From: Liopterus haemorrhoidalis
Taxonomy: Eukaryota > Arthropoda > Insecta > Coleoptera > Dytiscidae
NCBI GenBank assembly: GCA_963971575.1
Contig: OZ020616.1
Location: 23,454,713 to 23,518,712, forward strand
Direction: 5' to 3'
Length of the DNA: 64,000 nt
The notes below the pieces were generated by a model. The model made no database searches and was not told the DNA's origin. It worked only from the letters and a program-made list of their open reading frames with translations. Position 1 is the first letter of the stretch, and every line of letters starts with the position of its first letter. A program made the position numbers and the translations under genes. Shown here in pieces: positions 32,091 to 42,520 of this stretch.

Positions 32091-32858
32091 ATGGAAGGTT
32101 CAAAAGAAATTAGCAGAATATCTGTCAAACTTCCACCTTTCTGGAGGATTAATCCTGCCGTTTGGTTTCGGCAAATCGAGTCACAGTTCGTGGTATCAAA
32201 TATCTCGGCTGACAAAACAAAGTATCATTGTGTCGTAGCGGCCATAGATAGCGATGTCCTCGCGGAAGTGAGTGATATTATACTCAATCCTCCGACGGAG
32301 GACCTTTACAGTACATTAAAAAGCCGATTCATCGATCGTTTTGTTGAATCTCAAACAGGGAGATTAAACAAACTTTTATATGGATTGGAATTAGGAGATA
32401 GACGCCCATCTCAACTTTTGCGACAAATGAAAGAACTATCAAAAGGTAATGTTAAGGACGAAGTTTTGAAATGCCTGTGGATACAACGTTTACCAGCGCA
32501 TATCCGAACAGGTCTTGTAGCAAATAATAATAAATTAGAAGAACTATCAACTATGGCAGACAAAATTTTTGAATCCACAAAACAAGAAATCGTTTCAACA
32601 ATAAGCCATACGACTGCACCAGTTGCAAACGAACAGAACAATAATGAAATACAAGAACTAAAAGCAAAAATTCAAGAACTCTCATTTGTAATAAATAAAA
32701 TAAATCAAAGCAGATCCAAAAATCATTATTTTAATCGAAATCATCAAAACTCAAGATCAAGTGGAGAAAGTGGAATGTGTTGGTACCACCGTCGTTTTGG
32801 CCAAGATGCTCGACGTTGCATACCAGCTTGCAATTTCAACAAGAAAAATTTAAACTAA
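32091..32858 (+). CDS. gag: gypsy element A Gag
   Basis: Gag-like nucleocapsid precursor. I choose the ATG at 32091, just after the primer binding site, since the longer frame would start inside the LTR. Motifs: RISVKLPPFWRINPAVWFRQ, the usual opening of this gypsy group; FIDRFVESQTGRLNKLLYGL; LGDRRPSQLLRQMKEL; then a basic tail ending MCWYHRRFGQDARRCIPAC, a Cys/His knuckle-like end (C-x2-H...C...C). 256 codons, open. The same architecture occurs in element B at 41195-41960. Confidence 0.85.
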   Translation: MEGSKEISRISVKLPPFWRINPAVWFRQIESQFVVSNISADKTKYHCVVAAIDSDVLAEVSDIILNPPTEDLYSTLKSRFIDRFVESQTGRLNKLLYGLELGDRRPSQLLRQMKELSKGNVKDEVLKCLWIQRLPAHIRTGLVANNNKLEELSTMADKIFESTKQEIVSTISHTTAPVANEQNNNEIQELKAKIQELSFVINKINQSRSKNHYFNRNHQNSRSSGESGMCWYHRRFGQDARRCIPACNFNKKNLN

Positions 32859-33412
32859 AAAGGCTGCCCGTAATGACGGCAAACGGAGCAGCAAGTACTC
32901 GCCGTTTATTTGTTTTCGACCGACTTTCTGGTTATCGATTTTTAATAGACACTGGAGCTGAAGTGTCTGTAATTCCTCCACTGAACCCAAGAAGGAGACC
33001 ACAAGAGAATAATACATTTCAACTTTACGCTGCAAATGGATCAAAAATTAAGACTTATGGAGAGTCTTAATTTTAAAAATAAATTTTGGTCTACGACGCA
33101 CCTTCCAGTGGAAATTCATTATAGCTGACGTAAAAAACCCGATAATTGGTGCTGATTTTTTACGACATTTCGATTTAGTAGTAGATATGAAACATCAATG
33201 TCTTCAGGATAATATTACACAGCTGAAGGTTTCAGGTGAGTTAACTGCAGTTTTTTCCCCTAGAGTTTCAACGATTCACAATGAAACACCTTTCAGTAAA
33301 CTTCTATACAAGTACATTGACATAACCAAGCCAACACAAACATTTTCACAAGTTCAACACTCAATTTCATATTCTTACAGAGGGTCCGCCCATAACTGCC
33401 AAAGCTCGTAGA
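32853..33412 (+). pseudogene. gypsy element A protease region
   Basis: Retropepsin: RRLFVFDRLSGYRFLIDTGA and EVSVIPPL give the DTGA active site. After a stop and frame change at about 33068 the domain continues FGLRRTFQWKFIIADVKNPI and GADFLRHFDLVVD (the second conserved loop), then a linker. It overlaps the end of gag in another frame, so expression by frameshift is likely. The break within the protease inactivates the copy. Confidence 0.75.
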
Positions 33413-36020
33413 TTGACTCCAGAAAAATTTAAAACGGCCAAAAAAGAATTTGAATTTATGATCGCGCAGGGTATATATAGACCTTCAAAAAGTAGCTGGG
33501 CTAACCTTTTGCACATGGTTAAGATATCTAACGGGGAATGGCGTCCATGTGGCGATTATCGCCAATTAAATTATATTACAGTGCCAGATAGGTACCCCGT
33601 TCCTTTTTTACATGATTTTACACATATTTTATATAACAAAAAGATTTTTTCTTCTATAGACTTAACAAAAGCATATTACCAAATTCCTGTAAATCCAATT
33701 GATATTCCTAAAACAGCTATTATAACACCTTTCGGACTATTCGAATTTGTACGAATGCCATTTGGTCTCTGCAACGCAGCACAGACTTTTCAGAGATTCA
33801 TTCACGAGGTGATTTCCGGTTTTGATTTTTGTTTCGCATATATTGACGACATTTTAATTGCTTCCGAAAACTTAGAAACTCATTTGCTCCATCTTGAGCA
33901 AGTTTTCTCTTGTTTAAACCTACATGGTTTAACTGTTAATTTATCCAAATGCGTTTTAGGAAAATCAGAGCTAAAATTTTTAGGTCATCTAATATCAAAA
34001 GAGGGGATAAAACCTCTACCCGATAGAGTAGAAGCGATTTTTAAACAACCAGAACCTACAACAATTAAGGAACTTCAACGATTCCTTGGTATGCTAAATT
34101 TTTATAGATCTTTTATTCCAAATGCTGGTAAACTACAGGAACCACTATACAATTTACTGAGGAAAAATAATTCAAAAAACTCAAAAATAATTTGGAGTGA
34201 AGATTTAAAATTATCATTTTTGAAAACTAAACAAAGTTTAGCTGATGCTACAATGCTTACTTTCCCACAAATTGATGCTGAATTAATTTTAATGGTGGAC
34301 GCATCAAACACTTCTATAGGAGCAGTTGTACAACAGCGCGTAGGGCCTAATTGGGAACCTTTGGGTTTCTTTTCAAGAACCTTAAATAAATCTAAAAGAA
34401 ATTATTCTACTTATGATCGAGAACTTTTGGCAGCGTATGCAGGAATTAAGTATTTTCGTTTTATTTTAGAAGCACGTTATTTCGTTTTATACACCGACCA
34501 CAAACCACTTATTTTTGCATTTCGACAAAAACCGGAGAAAGCTACTCCCAGACAATTGAGACATCTTGATTTTATTTCACAATACACGACTGATATTCGA
34601 TATATTACCGGAACACAAAATATCATAGCAGATAATCTTTCTAGAATCGAAACAATTGATTTTCCGACAGTTTTAGACTACACATTGTTAGCGCAAGATC
34701 AAATTTTCGATAAAGAACTACAAAGTTTATTAAAAGACAATACGACTTCATTATCTTTGCATAAATTTACGTTACCTAATTCAAACACCACTCTGTATTG
34801 CGATTTTTCAACAAAAAAATTAGTGCGACCATACATCACACCTAAATTCCGTTTTCAAGTTTTTCATAACTATCATAATCTCAATCACCCCAGTGTTAGG
34901 AAAACTGTTAAATATCTTTGTTCAAAATTTGTCTGGCCATCAATTTCTAAAGACGTTCAAGTTTGGGCTGGCAGTTGCATAGCGTGTCAAAAAAATAAAA
35001 TACATAGACACGTGAACAGTCCTTTGGGAACTTTTGCAGTTCCTAATGATAGATTTGCCCATGTTAATATTGATATAATATGTCCTTTACAACTATCGTT
35101 AGGTTTCACGTACTGTGTAACTTGCGTGGACCGTTTCACCAGATGGCCAGAAGCTTTCCCAGTTACTGACATTCGTGCCGAAACGGTCGCGGTAGCCTTT
35201 TTTAATGGTTGGGTTGCACGTTTCGGCACTCCTCAAAAAATAACAACAGACCAAGGTTCGCAGTTTGAATCCGAACTTTTCACTCACTTGACAAAAATGT
35301 TAGGAATAGAAAGACTACGAACAACAAGTTACCATCCTCAGGCCAACGAATTAGTAGAGCGTTGGCATCGAGCTCTCAAAACATCCATCAGATACCACGA
35401 AAAAAAAAAGGATGGGCGGAAGTTTTACCCATCGTTTTGTTAGGTTTCCGTTCTGTACTTCGCGAAGATTTAAAAACCACCGCAACAGAACTTGTTTATG
35501 GATCCACTATTATACTTCCAGGAGAGTTTTTAATAAAATCAGACCAGGTTCAGAACAGCTTCACATTTTTCTCCAACGGTTACGTACGCATATGAATAAT
35601 CTAAGACCAGTGCCTACAAGTAGACATGATTCAAGGCCTGTATTCGTATATCAAGATCTTTCTTCCTGCAAATCTGTTTTTGTACGGCAAGATAACGGTT
35701 TATCTCACATGAAGTCACCTTATGACGGTCCATTTCCGGTCATCAGCCGTACTCCAAAATTTTTTACCCTTAATATTAAAGGAAAAAACCAAAATATATC
35801 TATTGATAGATTAAAACCAGCCTACATATTAACGGACGAAAATTTTCAACTAACAAACTCTAAAAAAACAACACTACCATTTAAAAACAAACAATCATTA
35901 AGCAGAACACAAGAACAGCCTGCACCAAAATTTTCGAAATCGGGTCGACAAATTAAATTGCCGGTTAGGTTTCAGGAATCGTTGTCACTCGGGGGGGACT
36001 ACTGTAGTGACTACTGGTAA
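33413..36020 (+). pseudogene. pol: gypsy element A Pol (RT-RNase H-integrase)
   Basis: One long frame, 33413-35443, holds RT ([46 protein letters not shown], catalytic AYIDDILIAS at about residue 141), RNase H (LILMVDASNTSIGAVVQQR, YDRELLAAYAGIKYF, YTDHKPL) and integrase (HHCC zinc finger NYHNLNHPS...CIACQ; D at NIDIICPL, D at TTDQGSQFES, E at ANELVERWHRA). A run of A near 35400 shifts the frame; the C-terminal part continues at about 35420-35560 and again at 35570-36020 (VFVYQDLSSCKSVFVRQD, SPYDGPFPVISR). Only about two shifts separate this copy from an open frame. Confidence 0.9.
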
Positions 36021-36189
36021 ACTGCTATTTGTTATTTTTTAGAGATTTTAATTTCCTTGACAATGAAATTGATTGGGACGTCAAAATATTTATTATTTGA
36101 TATTTGTTATGTCATTAGATTCTGTAGACATTTTTGATAATAAATAAGTTAAAGATAAAGCTACGATTATATTTATTTGTACTACTACA
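36003..36189 (+). repeat. 3' LTR of gypsy element A
   Basis: 187 bp, matching the 5' LTR except for two substitutions, and followed directly by the TCGT target duplication. Confidence 0.97.
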
Positions 36190-36193
36190 TCGT

Positions 36194-36724
36194 CATGTGA
36201 GTAAGTGAAACAGATATAGTATTTTTGTGATTTATTGAAACAAACGTGAGACTCTACTCGATGACCAAACTATACATAGATATATTCTAATTATAGTTCT
36301 AATTTTTAAGTTTTTATGCATAGTGCTAATAAATAAAATAAATTTAAATTAAACATTTCATTTTATAAAGTAGCTGATTTTTAACTCTGCCCCTTTCAAC
36401 TAATTAAAAAAAATTATATTTTATAACAATTATAATTATACCGCACAACTATGTGAATCAAAAGAGATTATAAGAAAGTGAGTGACAACCAGATCTGTGC
36501 CAAATACTAAGTAAAATTATTTCAAATATCAAATACCGAGTGTTTGAAATACTTTTTCAAATATTCCAAACCCTGCGGACAACAATGGCAAAACAGGAAG
36601 AGCAAAAACATTGTATTTTTGATGAGCAAGTAAATTGTGATTATAATTATAATTATATTTTTTCGATTAGTTTTTGAAGGAGAGCATTTCTTTGCTCCAT
36701 CAACTGGATAATTCTTTCCCTTTG
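36194..36724. other. Harbinger internal non-coding DNA
   Basis: AT-rich sequence between the gypsy insertion and the end of the Myb-like gene. It corresponds to the gap between the two convergent Harbinger genes. No motif is recognised. Confidence 0.5.
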
Positions 36725-37710
36725 TTCTTATTTTTTTTCCTCTGTTACGTTCCTGTCGTTTGTCCGCTTTTCAATTGCTTTTTGCATATTTTCTATGTCA
36801 CTATTAAGGTTTGATCTAATTCTTTGGTATCTAATGGGTGTACTTTCTGGTGTCCCGCTTTTTGAAGAACTTGTGCTTTTGAAATAAATTAATAAAATAT
36901 ATAACATGTTTACCTCCAATGTTTGCAATAACATACGGAGTATTGTGAGTAACCACCAAATTGTCGTCCTCTTTTTGGTTCACGTTTTCACTGCTGCTAT
37001 CCATTGTGCATGGAAGAATTATACTTGCCCTTTTAATTAAAATATCTGACAACTCCCTGAAATCAATTCAATTATAAAGCAATTAATATAAATATATTCA
37101 TTACATAAAGGTAAGTACAAATATCAAAATATACTTGCCTTTCAAAAGGGCAGTGTCTTTTTGCTCTTCCGGTTTTTCCATTGTTGTCAACCATTTTTTT
37201 TTTATATGCTCTTTCTAAACTCTTTCATTTCGATTCACAATATTGCGGTGTATAGTTATAGGTGCTATCAACAATGTTTAATTTACTTGATACTATTTCC
37301 CACATTTTCTTTAAAGACTTTATTTTTCTGTTTTCTACTAGCTCTTTTTTTATTTTTATACTATTCAAACAAAATTTGGGTTCCTCTTGTGACCATTCGA
37401 CGTGCTCTTTTTCTACCTCACTACTAGAGTTCTGTACTTCACCACCTTCTGTATTTCCATTAATATCTTCAGTTTTATCATTAAACTCTTCATATACTAT
37501 TCGTAAAAATTGATTAGCATTAATTTTAATCAAAGCGTCTTTCTCCATCTCAACACTTCCTATTGGATTTTCGTAAGTATTAGTATCTAAAAGATAAAGC
37601 CAGTATATATTTTATGTTTATTGATTAATTCTTAATTTGTTTACTTACCAGATCCATCCAAAATATAATTGTTATTCTGAATATCGCGTAAAACCGCGTT
37701 AATGATTGAC
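36725..37710 (-). CDS. Harbinger Myb/SANT-like DNA-binding protein, four exons
   Basis: Exon 1 starts at the ATG at 37710 (MSIINAVLRDIQNNNYILDG). Introns with GT/AG borders can be placed at about 37586-37647, 37061-37140 and 36899-36935. Exon 2 has an acidic stretch and VEWSQEEPKFCLNSIKIKKE, SLKKMWEIVSSKLN, a trihelix/SANT domain, then a basic block. Exon 3 includes ELSDILIKRASIILP. Exon 4 (SSSKSGTPESTPIRYQRI to NVTEEKK) closes at about 36738-36740. One stop-like break near 37215-37225 lies after YCESK, so the copy may not be fully open. It converges on the Harbinger transposase and would bind the element's ends. Confidence 0.7.
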
Positions 37711-38095
37711 ATTTTTTACTGTTAAAAATAAATATATTAATGACACGTAAAATTTCTTTAAAAAAGTTTATAAGGTAATAATATAATTTACTGCGTATTA
37801 CCGTTGATGTATTACGTTGCTAACATAAACTTATCAACTAACATAATCTTGGTCTGTACTTGTCAAAACACTTCTTTATTTTGGAGGTTATATTTCCTGC
37901 TCTACTTTGCTGTACTCTATCTGCTCCATCTCTTGAGACCGAGCAAGTTTAGACTGCTAGATGTGATTTAGCGTAAGTTGCTCTGGACAAACGAACACTA
38001 CTATACCAACTATTCTTACACAAACGAACGCCTAAAATGTTAATAGACTTTCTCTTATGTGATCTAAGCAGACAAACGAACAGACCTTATGTGTT

Positions 38096-38425
38096 TAGGT
38101 GAAACTTCCTCTGTTGGTATATTGGTTTTGTATATTGTTTTGTGTATATTTTTTGTGTTTTATAATTATGATTTAAGTATACACATATAAACTTAGAAAA
38201 ACTACAATATGTAAACCAAAAGATTATGTAATATTTACCACAAAGTAGTGGTAAATATTATCAATTATATTTTTATTTTTTATTCATTTTTTTTTTTTTT
38301 TCACATAATTTGTTTATTTATTTTTATTTAGTTTTGTCTAATAAATCTTTATGCCATTTTATTATAATTTCTATTATTTATTATTAAGTTGTTCTTATTT
38401 TAAAAAAAATGAAAATTATTGTATA
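38096..38425 (-). pseudogene. LINE fragments flanking the Harbinger right end and gypsy B
   Basis: 38096-38140 on the minus strand reads NIPTEEVSPKHI, compatible with the linker of the Jockey-like LINE interrupted by Harbinger. 38229-38260 holds a perfect 13-bp-stem hairpin (TAATATTTACCAC, 6-base loop). 38300-38421 is the C-terminal end and tail of a second LINE whose upstream part lies at 42213-42520 beyond gypsy element B. All are degenerate. Confidence 0.45.
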
Positions 38426-38550
38426 TGTGTAAGTGTTGAAATGAATGACAAAACACTTAATAGAAATCTATTTTATTTAAAACTGTCAGAACAATAATTA
38501 ACTGTCAAACTATACCGAATTTCTTTTCTTGTTTTTCATGGCACACTACA
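38426..38550 (-). repeat. 3' LTR of gypsy element B
   Basis: 125 bp; on the minus strand it begins TGTAGTGTGCC and ends CACTTACACA. It is adjacent to the TATA duplication. Confidence 0.95.
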
Positions 38551-38690
38551 CACCCCCTTGCCAGTGTTTGAAAATCACAAATTTACAAACATGAATAATT
38601 TACCTGTAACATGTCATAAATAAATAAATAAATATTATGTAAAATATACTGTTATGGACAAAATTTAAAAAAATATATATATAATAATGT

Positions 38691-39926
38691 TTAGGAAAGA
38701 CCAGCTTGAAAAAAATTTTGAAATTTAATTTTTCTGCCAGATCTTGTATAATAGGGAGTGAGGATCGTATCTTGATCGGCAGCTTCGTGGTTTGTCTGAA
38801 GAACTAGGTTTTCTACAGGCCGCTGGCCGCTTGCATCCTGCAGAATGTATGCAGGCTTCACTCTATCAATAGAGACCCTGACGTCTTTGTCGTGAATCCG
38901 TACGACAAATGTTTTAGAGTCTCGCTTAATAACCCTGAATGGGCCGTCGTATGCACTACGAAGAGGGCCGGCCAAAGCGTTGTGGCGAACGAAAACATGC
39001 TTCGCAGTAGTGAGATCTTTAAATATGAATGTTTTCTTCTCACCGTGCCTACTTGCTTGACAAGGTCGCAGTTTTTGGATATGACGACGTAAGTCTACGA
39101 CTAACCCTTCACTTGTGATGGTCTCTTGGGCTTCTTGCTTGCCGCGAGAGGAAAGAAACTCTCCTGGGAGACGCAGAGACTCTCCATATACAAGTTCTGC
39201 TGCTGTTGATTCAAGGTCTTCTCGCCACGCAGCGCGAATAGCAAGCAGGATTACAGAAATTGTCTCCGACCATCGTTCTGTTTCGTGACATTTGATGGCT
39301 GCCTTCAATTGTCGGTGAAAACGTTCGACCATTCCATTGGCTTGAGGATGATATGCCGTAGTTCTGTAGTGGATCGTACCAGTTAAATTACATAATGATT
39401 TAAACAGGCGAGACTCAAATTGGCGACCTTGGTCTGTTGTCACTCTTATTGGCGCTCCAAATCTACATATCCATCCTTCATAAAATGCACGAGCTACGGT
39501 AGCGGCTTCTTGATCTGCTAGGGGGAAAGCTTCCGGCCATCTCGTGTATCTGTCGATAGCTGTGAGGCAATATTTCTGACCTTCAGAACTTGGTAGTGGA
39601 CCTATGAGATCTAGGTGTACATGTTCAAACCTAGCACTGGGTAACTGAAAATTCCTTAGCGGTGCTGAGACGTGTCGAGTAATCTTATTTCTCTGGCACT
39701 GTATACAGCAACGAACCCATTTCCTGCAATCTGATTTCATAGAAGGCCATACGAATCGTTCAGTCATCATTTTCACTGTAGCATTGATGCCTGGGTGTGC
39801 TAAACTATGAACGGAATTGAATGCTTGCTGTCGATATTTGTGAGTGACATATGGCCGTGCTGAGGCTGTCGAAACATCGCATACTAGATCTGCTTCGGAT
39901 CCGGGTACTCGTACCTTCTTTAACAC
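38691..39926 (-). CDS. pol: gypsy element B integrase region of Pol
   Basis: A 411-codon open frame. HHCC zinc finger (HSLAHPGINATVKMM...CCIQCQRNK), DDE core (D in HVHLDLIGPL, D in TTDQGRQFESRL, E in ANGMVERFHRQLK) and C-terminal GPFRVIKRDSKTFVV and VSIDRVKPAYILQD, closing with YYTRSGRKIKF. The upstream in-frame sequence passes into the end of RNase H (VSGKDNVVADALSRI), directly after the deletion junction near 40075. The integrase itself shows no break. Confidence 0.9.
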   Translation of the reverse strand: MLKKVRVPGSEADLVCDVSTASARPYVTHKYRQQAFNSVHSLAHPGINATVKMMTERFVWPSMKSDCRKWVRCCIQCQRNKITRHVSAPLRNFQLPSARFEHVHLDLIGPLPSSEGQKYCLTAIDRYTRWPEAFPLADQEAATVARAFYEGWICRFGAPIRVTTDQGRQFESRLFKSLCNLTGTIHYRTTAYHPQANGMVERFHRQLKAAIKCHETERWSETISVILLAIRAAWREDLESTAAELVYGESLRLPGEFLSSRGKQEAQETITSEGLVVDLRRHIQKLRPCQASRHGEKKTFIFKDLTTAKHVFVRHNALAGPLRSAYDGPFRVIKRDSKTFVVRIHDKDVRVSIDRVKPAYILQDASGQRPVENLVLQTNHEAADQDTILTPYYTRSGRKIKFQNFFQAGLS

Positions 39927-40020
39927 AAGTCTTGTTGAATTCTGAAATAATTTATTTAATTCGACGTCTGTCTGTTGGTCTCGCGCTAGGGCTTCATAGT
40001 CGATGGCTGCTGATACCGTA

Positions 40021-40866
40021 TCAATTCGCGAGAGAGCGTCGGCTACAACATTGTCTTTGCCTGAGACGTGTCCAATGTCTTACTTCCGTCGCGCCTAGAA
40101 TGCATTTGGCTGGATTGATCACGATTCCATACTCGTTCAGACGTTGAAACAATACCTGAAGATGTTCTTCATGTTCTTCTTCCGATGTCGAAGCTACGAG
40201 AATATCATCGATGTAGGCGAAAACAAAATCGAAGTCCCTCAAAACTTCATCGATAAATCTCTGGAACGTTTGCGCTGCATTTCGTAGGCCAAAAGAAATG
40301 TACATGAACTCGTACAGACCGAATGGCGTTGTAATGGCCGTTTTAGTAACATTTTCTGGATTGATGGGTACTGGGTACTATGCTCGCACCAAATCAATTG
40401 TCGAGAAGATCTTTGCACGAGCGAGTCCATGTGCAAAATCTTGTATGTGTGGTACGGGGTACCGGTCAGGAACTGTCCGCGCGTTCAAGGCGCGGTAATC
40501 ACCACACGGGCGCCACTCGTCATTACCCTTCTTCGGCACCATGTGCAGTGGCGAGGACCATGGGCTGTCGGATGGACGTGCGATTCCCAATTTTACCATA
40601 GCATCGAACTCTCGACGGGCGACCTTCAAGCGATCAGGTGCGAGACTTCGCGGCTTAGCTGCTACGGGTTGTCCAGGAGTGGTGCGAATATGGTGTACGG
40701 TCAAATGCTTTGGCGATGTACTCTGAATGCCTGCGGGCCTAGTTATTGCAGGAAATGACGCCAAAAGTTGTCCAAATCTTCCGGGAACGCTGACGGTTTT
40801 GACTTCGCTAGCTTCTACACTTGTTAATCGTCCTGGTGCAGCTAACGTTGTTTCTGTGTCGATCAA
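40021..40866 (-). pseudogene. gypsy element B reverse transcriptase, truncated
   Basis: Frame 40378-40866 gives [36 protein letters not shown] and FSTIDLVRA. After a frameshift near 40380 and another near 40305, frame 40021-40305 continues GLRNAAQTFQRFID and the catalytic AYIDDILVAS. The fingers and palm survive, but after PAKCILGATEV the sequence jumps to the end of RNase H, so thumb, connection and most of RNase H are deleted. Confidence 0.85.
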
Positions 40867-41246
40867 ACGTTGTCAATGTCAACCAACAGACCATAATGGG
40901 ACAGCAAATCAACGCCAATGATCGGTTTAACTACATCGGCTATGACAAACCGCCAAGTGAAGTCACGACGAAGACCAAGGTTCAAACATAGGGTGATAAA
41001 CCCGTAGGTTGCAATAGGTGATCCGTTTGCGGCTGTCAGCACGTATGTTGTCTTCGCAGGATTGTTTGATGTTGCAATCCTGGGAAAAACGCATAAGTCC
41101 GCACCTGTGTCAACGAGAAACTGTCGCTTTGTCACACGATCGGTAACCAAAAGTCGGCGCGATTTTGTTGGGATTTTGTCATCGTTGGCCGTGCTCAATG
41201 ACTGCCCACTTCGTTTCCCGACGAATAGCTGCATGGTTTCACACAT
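40863..41246 (-). CDS. gypsy element B retropepsin
   Basis: A 127-codon frame: [20 protein letters not shown], with the DTGA active site ([11 protein letters not shown]), then [20 protein letters not shown] and [22 protein letters not shown] flap and C-terminal blocks, the aspartic protease of the gypsy polyprotein. It overlaps the end of gag by about 50 bases in another frame, implying frameshifted expression as in element A. Confidence 0.85.
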   Translation of the reverse strand: MCETMQLFVGKRSGQSLSTANDDKIPTKSRRLLVTDRVTKRQFLVDTGADLCVFPRIATSNNPAKTTYVLTAANGSPIATYGFITLCLNLGLRRDFTWRFVIADVVKPIIGVDLLSHYGLLVDIDNV

Positions 41247-41959
41247 TTTTTTGCTTTATCGCCAAATCTGCGGTGGTAAAAGCAGTTTGGCGACTGACGA
41301 GATGTAGATCGCGCTCTTGGTCGACTAGCTGATCTTCTTCGTGGACGATATCTGGACGGGCGTTGCAACTCGGTTACCTGCCGTTGTAGCTCGTCAATTT
41401 TGCGTACCAGATCTTCTGTTGTGTTATTATGCACGACAGCTGATACGTTTGTCTGTGGCGACACCTCCATGATTTTGTCCGCGAGACGGGCCACGCTGTC
41501 TAAATCAGTATCTGCTTGGGTCGCCAATATTGCCTGCAGGTTAACTGGTAAGCGACCGATCCATAGCGTCCGGAGGAGTGTATTTGTTACGGTACTACCG
41601 CCGAGATCGCGAAGTTGACGTAAGAACTGCGATGGTTTGCGGTCGCCTAGTTCCTCTCGTTCTAACAGTTGCTTCGTTTTTTGTTCTTGAGTGGACGAAA
41701 TGCGTGCTATTAACTCGTCTTTAATAGTTTTATATTTATTTGTGACCGGTGGTGAAGCAATTATATCCTTAACTTCAGCCGCGTATTTTGCTTCTAAATT
41801 TCCGATCACATACGCGTATTTTGTATCTTCTTTCGTAATCCCGTTTCTTGCAAATTGTCCTTCCAATTGTGCAAACCAAAGAACAGGGTCGGCTGGCCAA
41901 AAAGGCGGTACGCGAACGGAAACCCGATTTATATTAGATTGTTCTTGAGGATCTGTCAT
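41195..41959 (-). CDS. gag: gypsy element B Gag
   Basis: Gag-like protein. The start is taken as MTDPQEQSNINRVSV at about 41959, after the primer site; the longer frame to 42055 would begin at the primer-site border. It has VRVPPFWPADPVLWFAQLEG, LLEREELGDRKPSQFLRQ, an Arg-rich stretch (RPSRYRPRRRSASRPRARS) and a Cys/His end ([18 protein letters not shown]). Open throughout and parallel to element A Gag block by block. Confidence 0.87.
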   Translation of the reverse strand: MTDPQEQSNINRVSVRVPPFWPADPVLWFAQLEGQFARNGITKEDTKYAYVIGNLEAKYAAEVKDIIASPPVTNKYKTIKDELIARISSTQEQKTKQLLEREELGDRKPSQFLRQLRDLGGSTVTNTLLRTLWIGRLPVNLQAILATQADTDLDSVARLADKIMEVSPQTNVSAVVHNNTTEDLVRKIDELQRQVTELQRPSRYRPRRRSASRPRARSTSRQSPNCFYHRRFGDKAKKCVKPCSYSSGNEVGSH

Positions 41960-42049
41960 ATTTTTAAAAGTTAGTGCACACACAAAATTTTTAAAAAAAT
42001 ACATAGCAAGAACACTAGACTTCGCACACGTCACACCAGTCTTTTTTTT

Positions 42050-42068
42050 TATCACGTCGGGTCACCAC
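42050..42068 (-). promoter_or_regulatory. primer binding site, tRNA-Trp type, one base short
   Basis: On the minus strand TGGTGACCCGACGTGAT follows 16-17 bases after the 5' LTR. It matches the element A site but lacks one C. Confidence 0.75.
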
Positions 42069-42083
42069 TTAGGTGTATAAGCG

Positions 42084-42208
42084 TGTGTAAGTGTTGAAAT
42101 GAATGATAAAACACTTAATAGAAATCTATTTTATTTAAAACTGTCAGAACAATAATTAACTGTCAAACTGTATTGAATTTCTTCTCTTGTTTTTCATGGC
42201 ACACTACA
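42084..42208 (-). repeat. 5' LTR of gypsy element B
   Basis: 125 bp, TGTAGTGTGCC...CACTTACACA on the minus strand; five transitions relative to the 3' copy. Confidence 0.95.
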
Positions 42209-42212
42209 TATA

Positions 42213-42520
42213 TTTTAGGAGCGTTGTAAAGGAATGATCTTTGCCCGGCTGTTTTATAGAATTTTTTTGTTAATGCTAAATTTTTGTTTCGTGTTTTATA
42301 CTGATGTTGCAATTTTTCAATGTGATGTTGATTTTTATTTATGTATTTTAGTACTGTGAATTTATATGTCTGTTCTAATGTGAGTATTTGGGATTCTTCA
42401 TACAACTGTTCAAAAGAACAATTTATTGGTTTTTTATTATTATTATTATCAAATAGATACCAGAGCGGAAGCCAAGGCTTGTGTTGCTCCAAATTGAAAT
42501 TAAATATTGTAAAGCTAACA
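42213..42520 (-). pseudogene. LINE RT C-terminal fragment, interrupted by gypsy B
   Basis: Minus-strand frame with SFEQLYEESQILTLEQTYKF, HIEKLQHQYKTRNKNLAL and GQRSFLYNAPKIY, a post-RT domain. The same family is seen at 44240-44728 (TKIMTIRQLYILSIIKYMYR, HEYNTRNVGQALLF, GQRCFTYFIPKIYNNF). It continues at 38421 leftward, beyond the gypsy element. Confidence 0.7.

Larger units (their letters stand above)
31878..36189 (+). mobile_element. Ty3/gypsy element A, complete with two LTRs
   Basis: LTRs at 31878-32064 and 36003-36189 (187 bp each) begin TGTAGTGAC and end ACTACTACA and differ at two positions, about 1 percent. The target duplication is TCGT (31874-31877 and 36190-36193). A primer binding site follows the 5' LTR, and a polypurine run (GGGGGGGACTAC) precedes the 3' LTR. 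It carries gag, protease and pol with a few frameshifts. It sits in the Harbinger element between the transposase and Myb genes. Confidence 0.97.
28685..38095. mobile_element. composite PIF/Harbinger element with two nested insertions
   Basis: Inverted ends share TCTGTTCGTTTGTCTG (about 28685-28700, and its complement at about 38076-38093). Inside are the two convergent genes typical of Harbinger: a DDE nuclease (plus strand, 28909-31673) and a Myb/SANT protein (minus strand, 36725-37710). Subtracting the nested hAT (1336 bp) and gypsy (4312 bp) elements and their duplications leaves about 3.75 kb, a normal Harbinger size. A clean 3-bp target duplication could not be identified, so the outer borders are good to a few bases. 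Confidence 0.75.
38426..42208 (-). mobile_element. Ty3/gypsy element B, internally deleted
   Basis: Minus-strand element with 125-bp LTRs at 38426-38550 and 42084-42208 and a TATA target duplication (38422-38425, 42209-42212). The LTRs differ at five positions, all transitions (about 4 percent), so it is older than element A. A primer binding site of the same tRNA-Trp type, lacking one C, lies near 42050-42068. It encodes gag, protease, a partial RT and integrase; about 0.6-0.7 kb of RT/RNase H is missing. It is inserted in a minus-strand LINE fragment. Confidence 0.95.
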
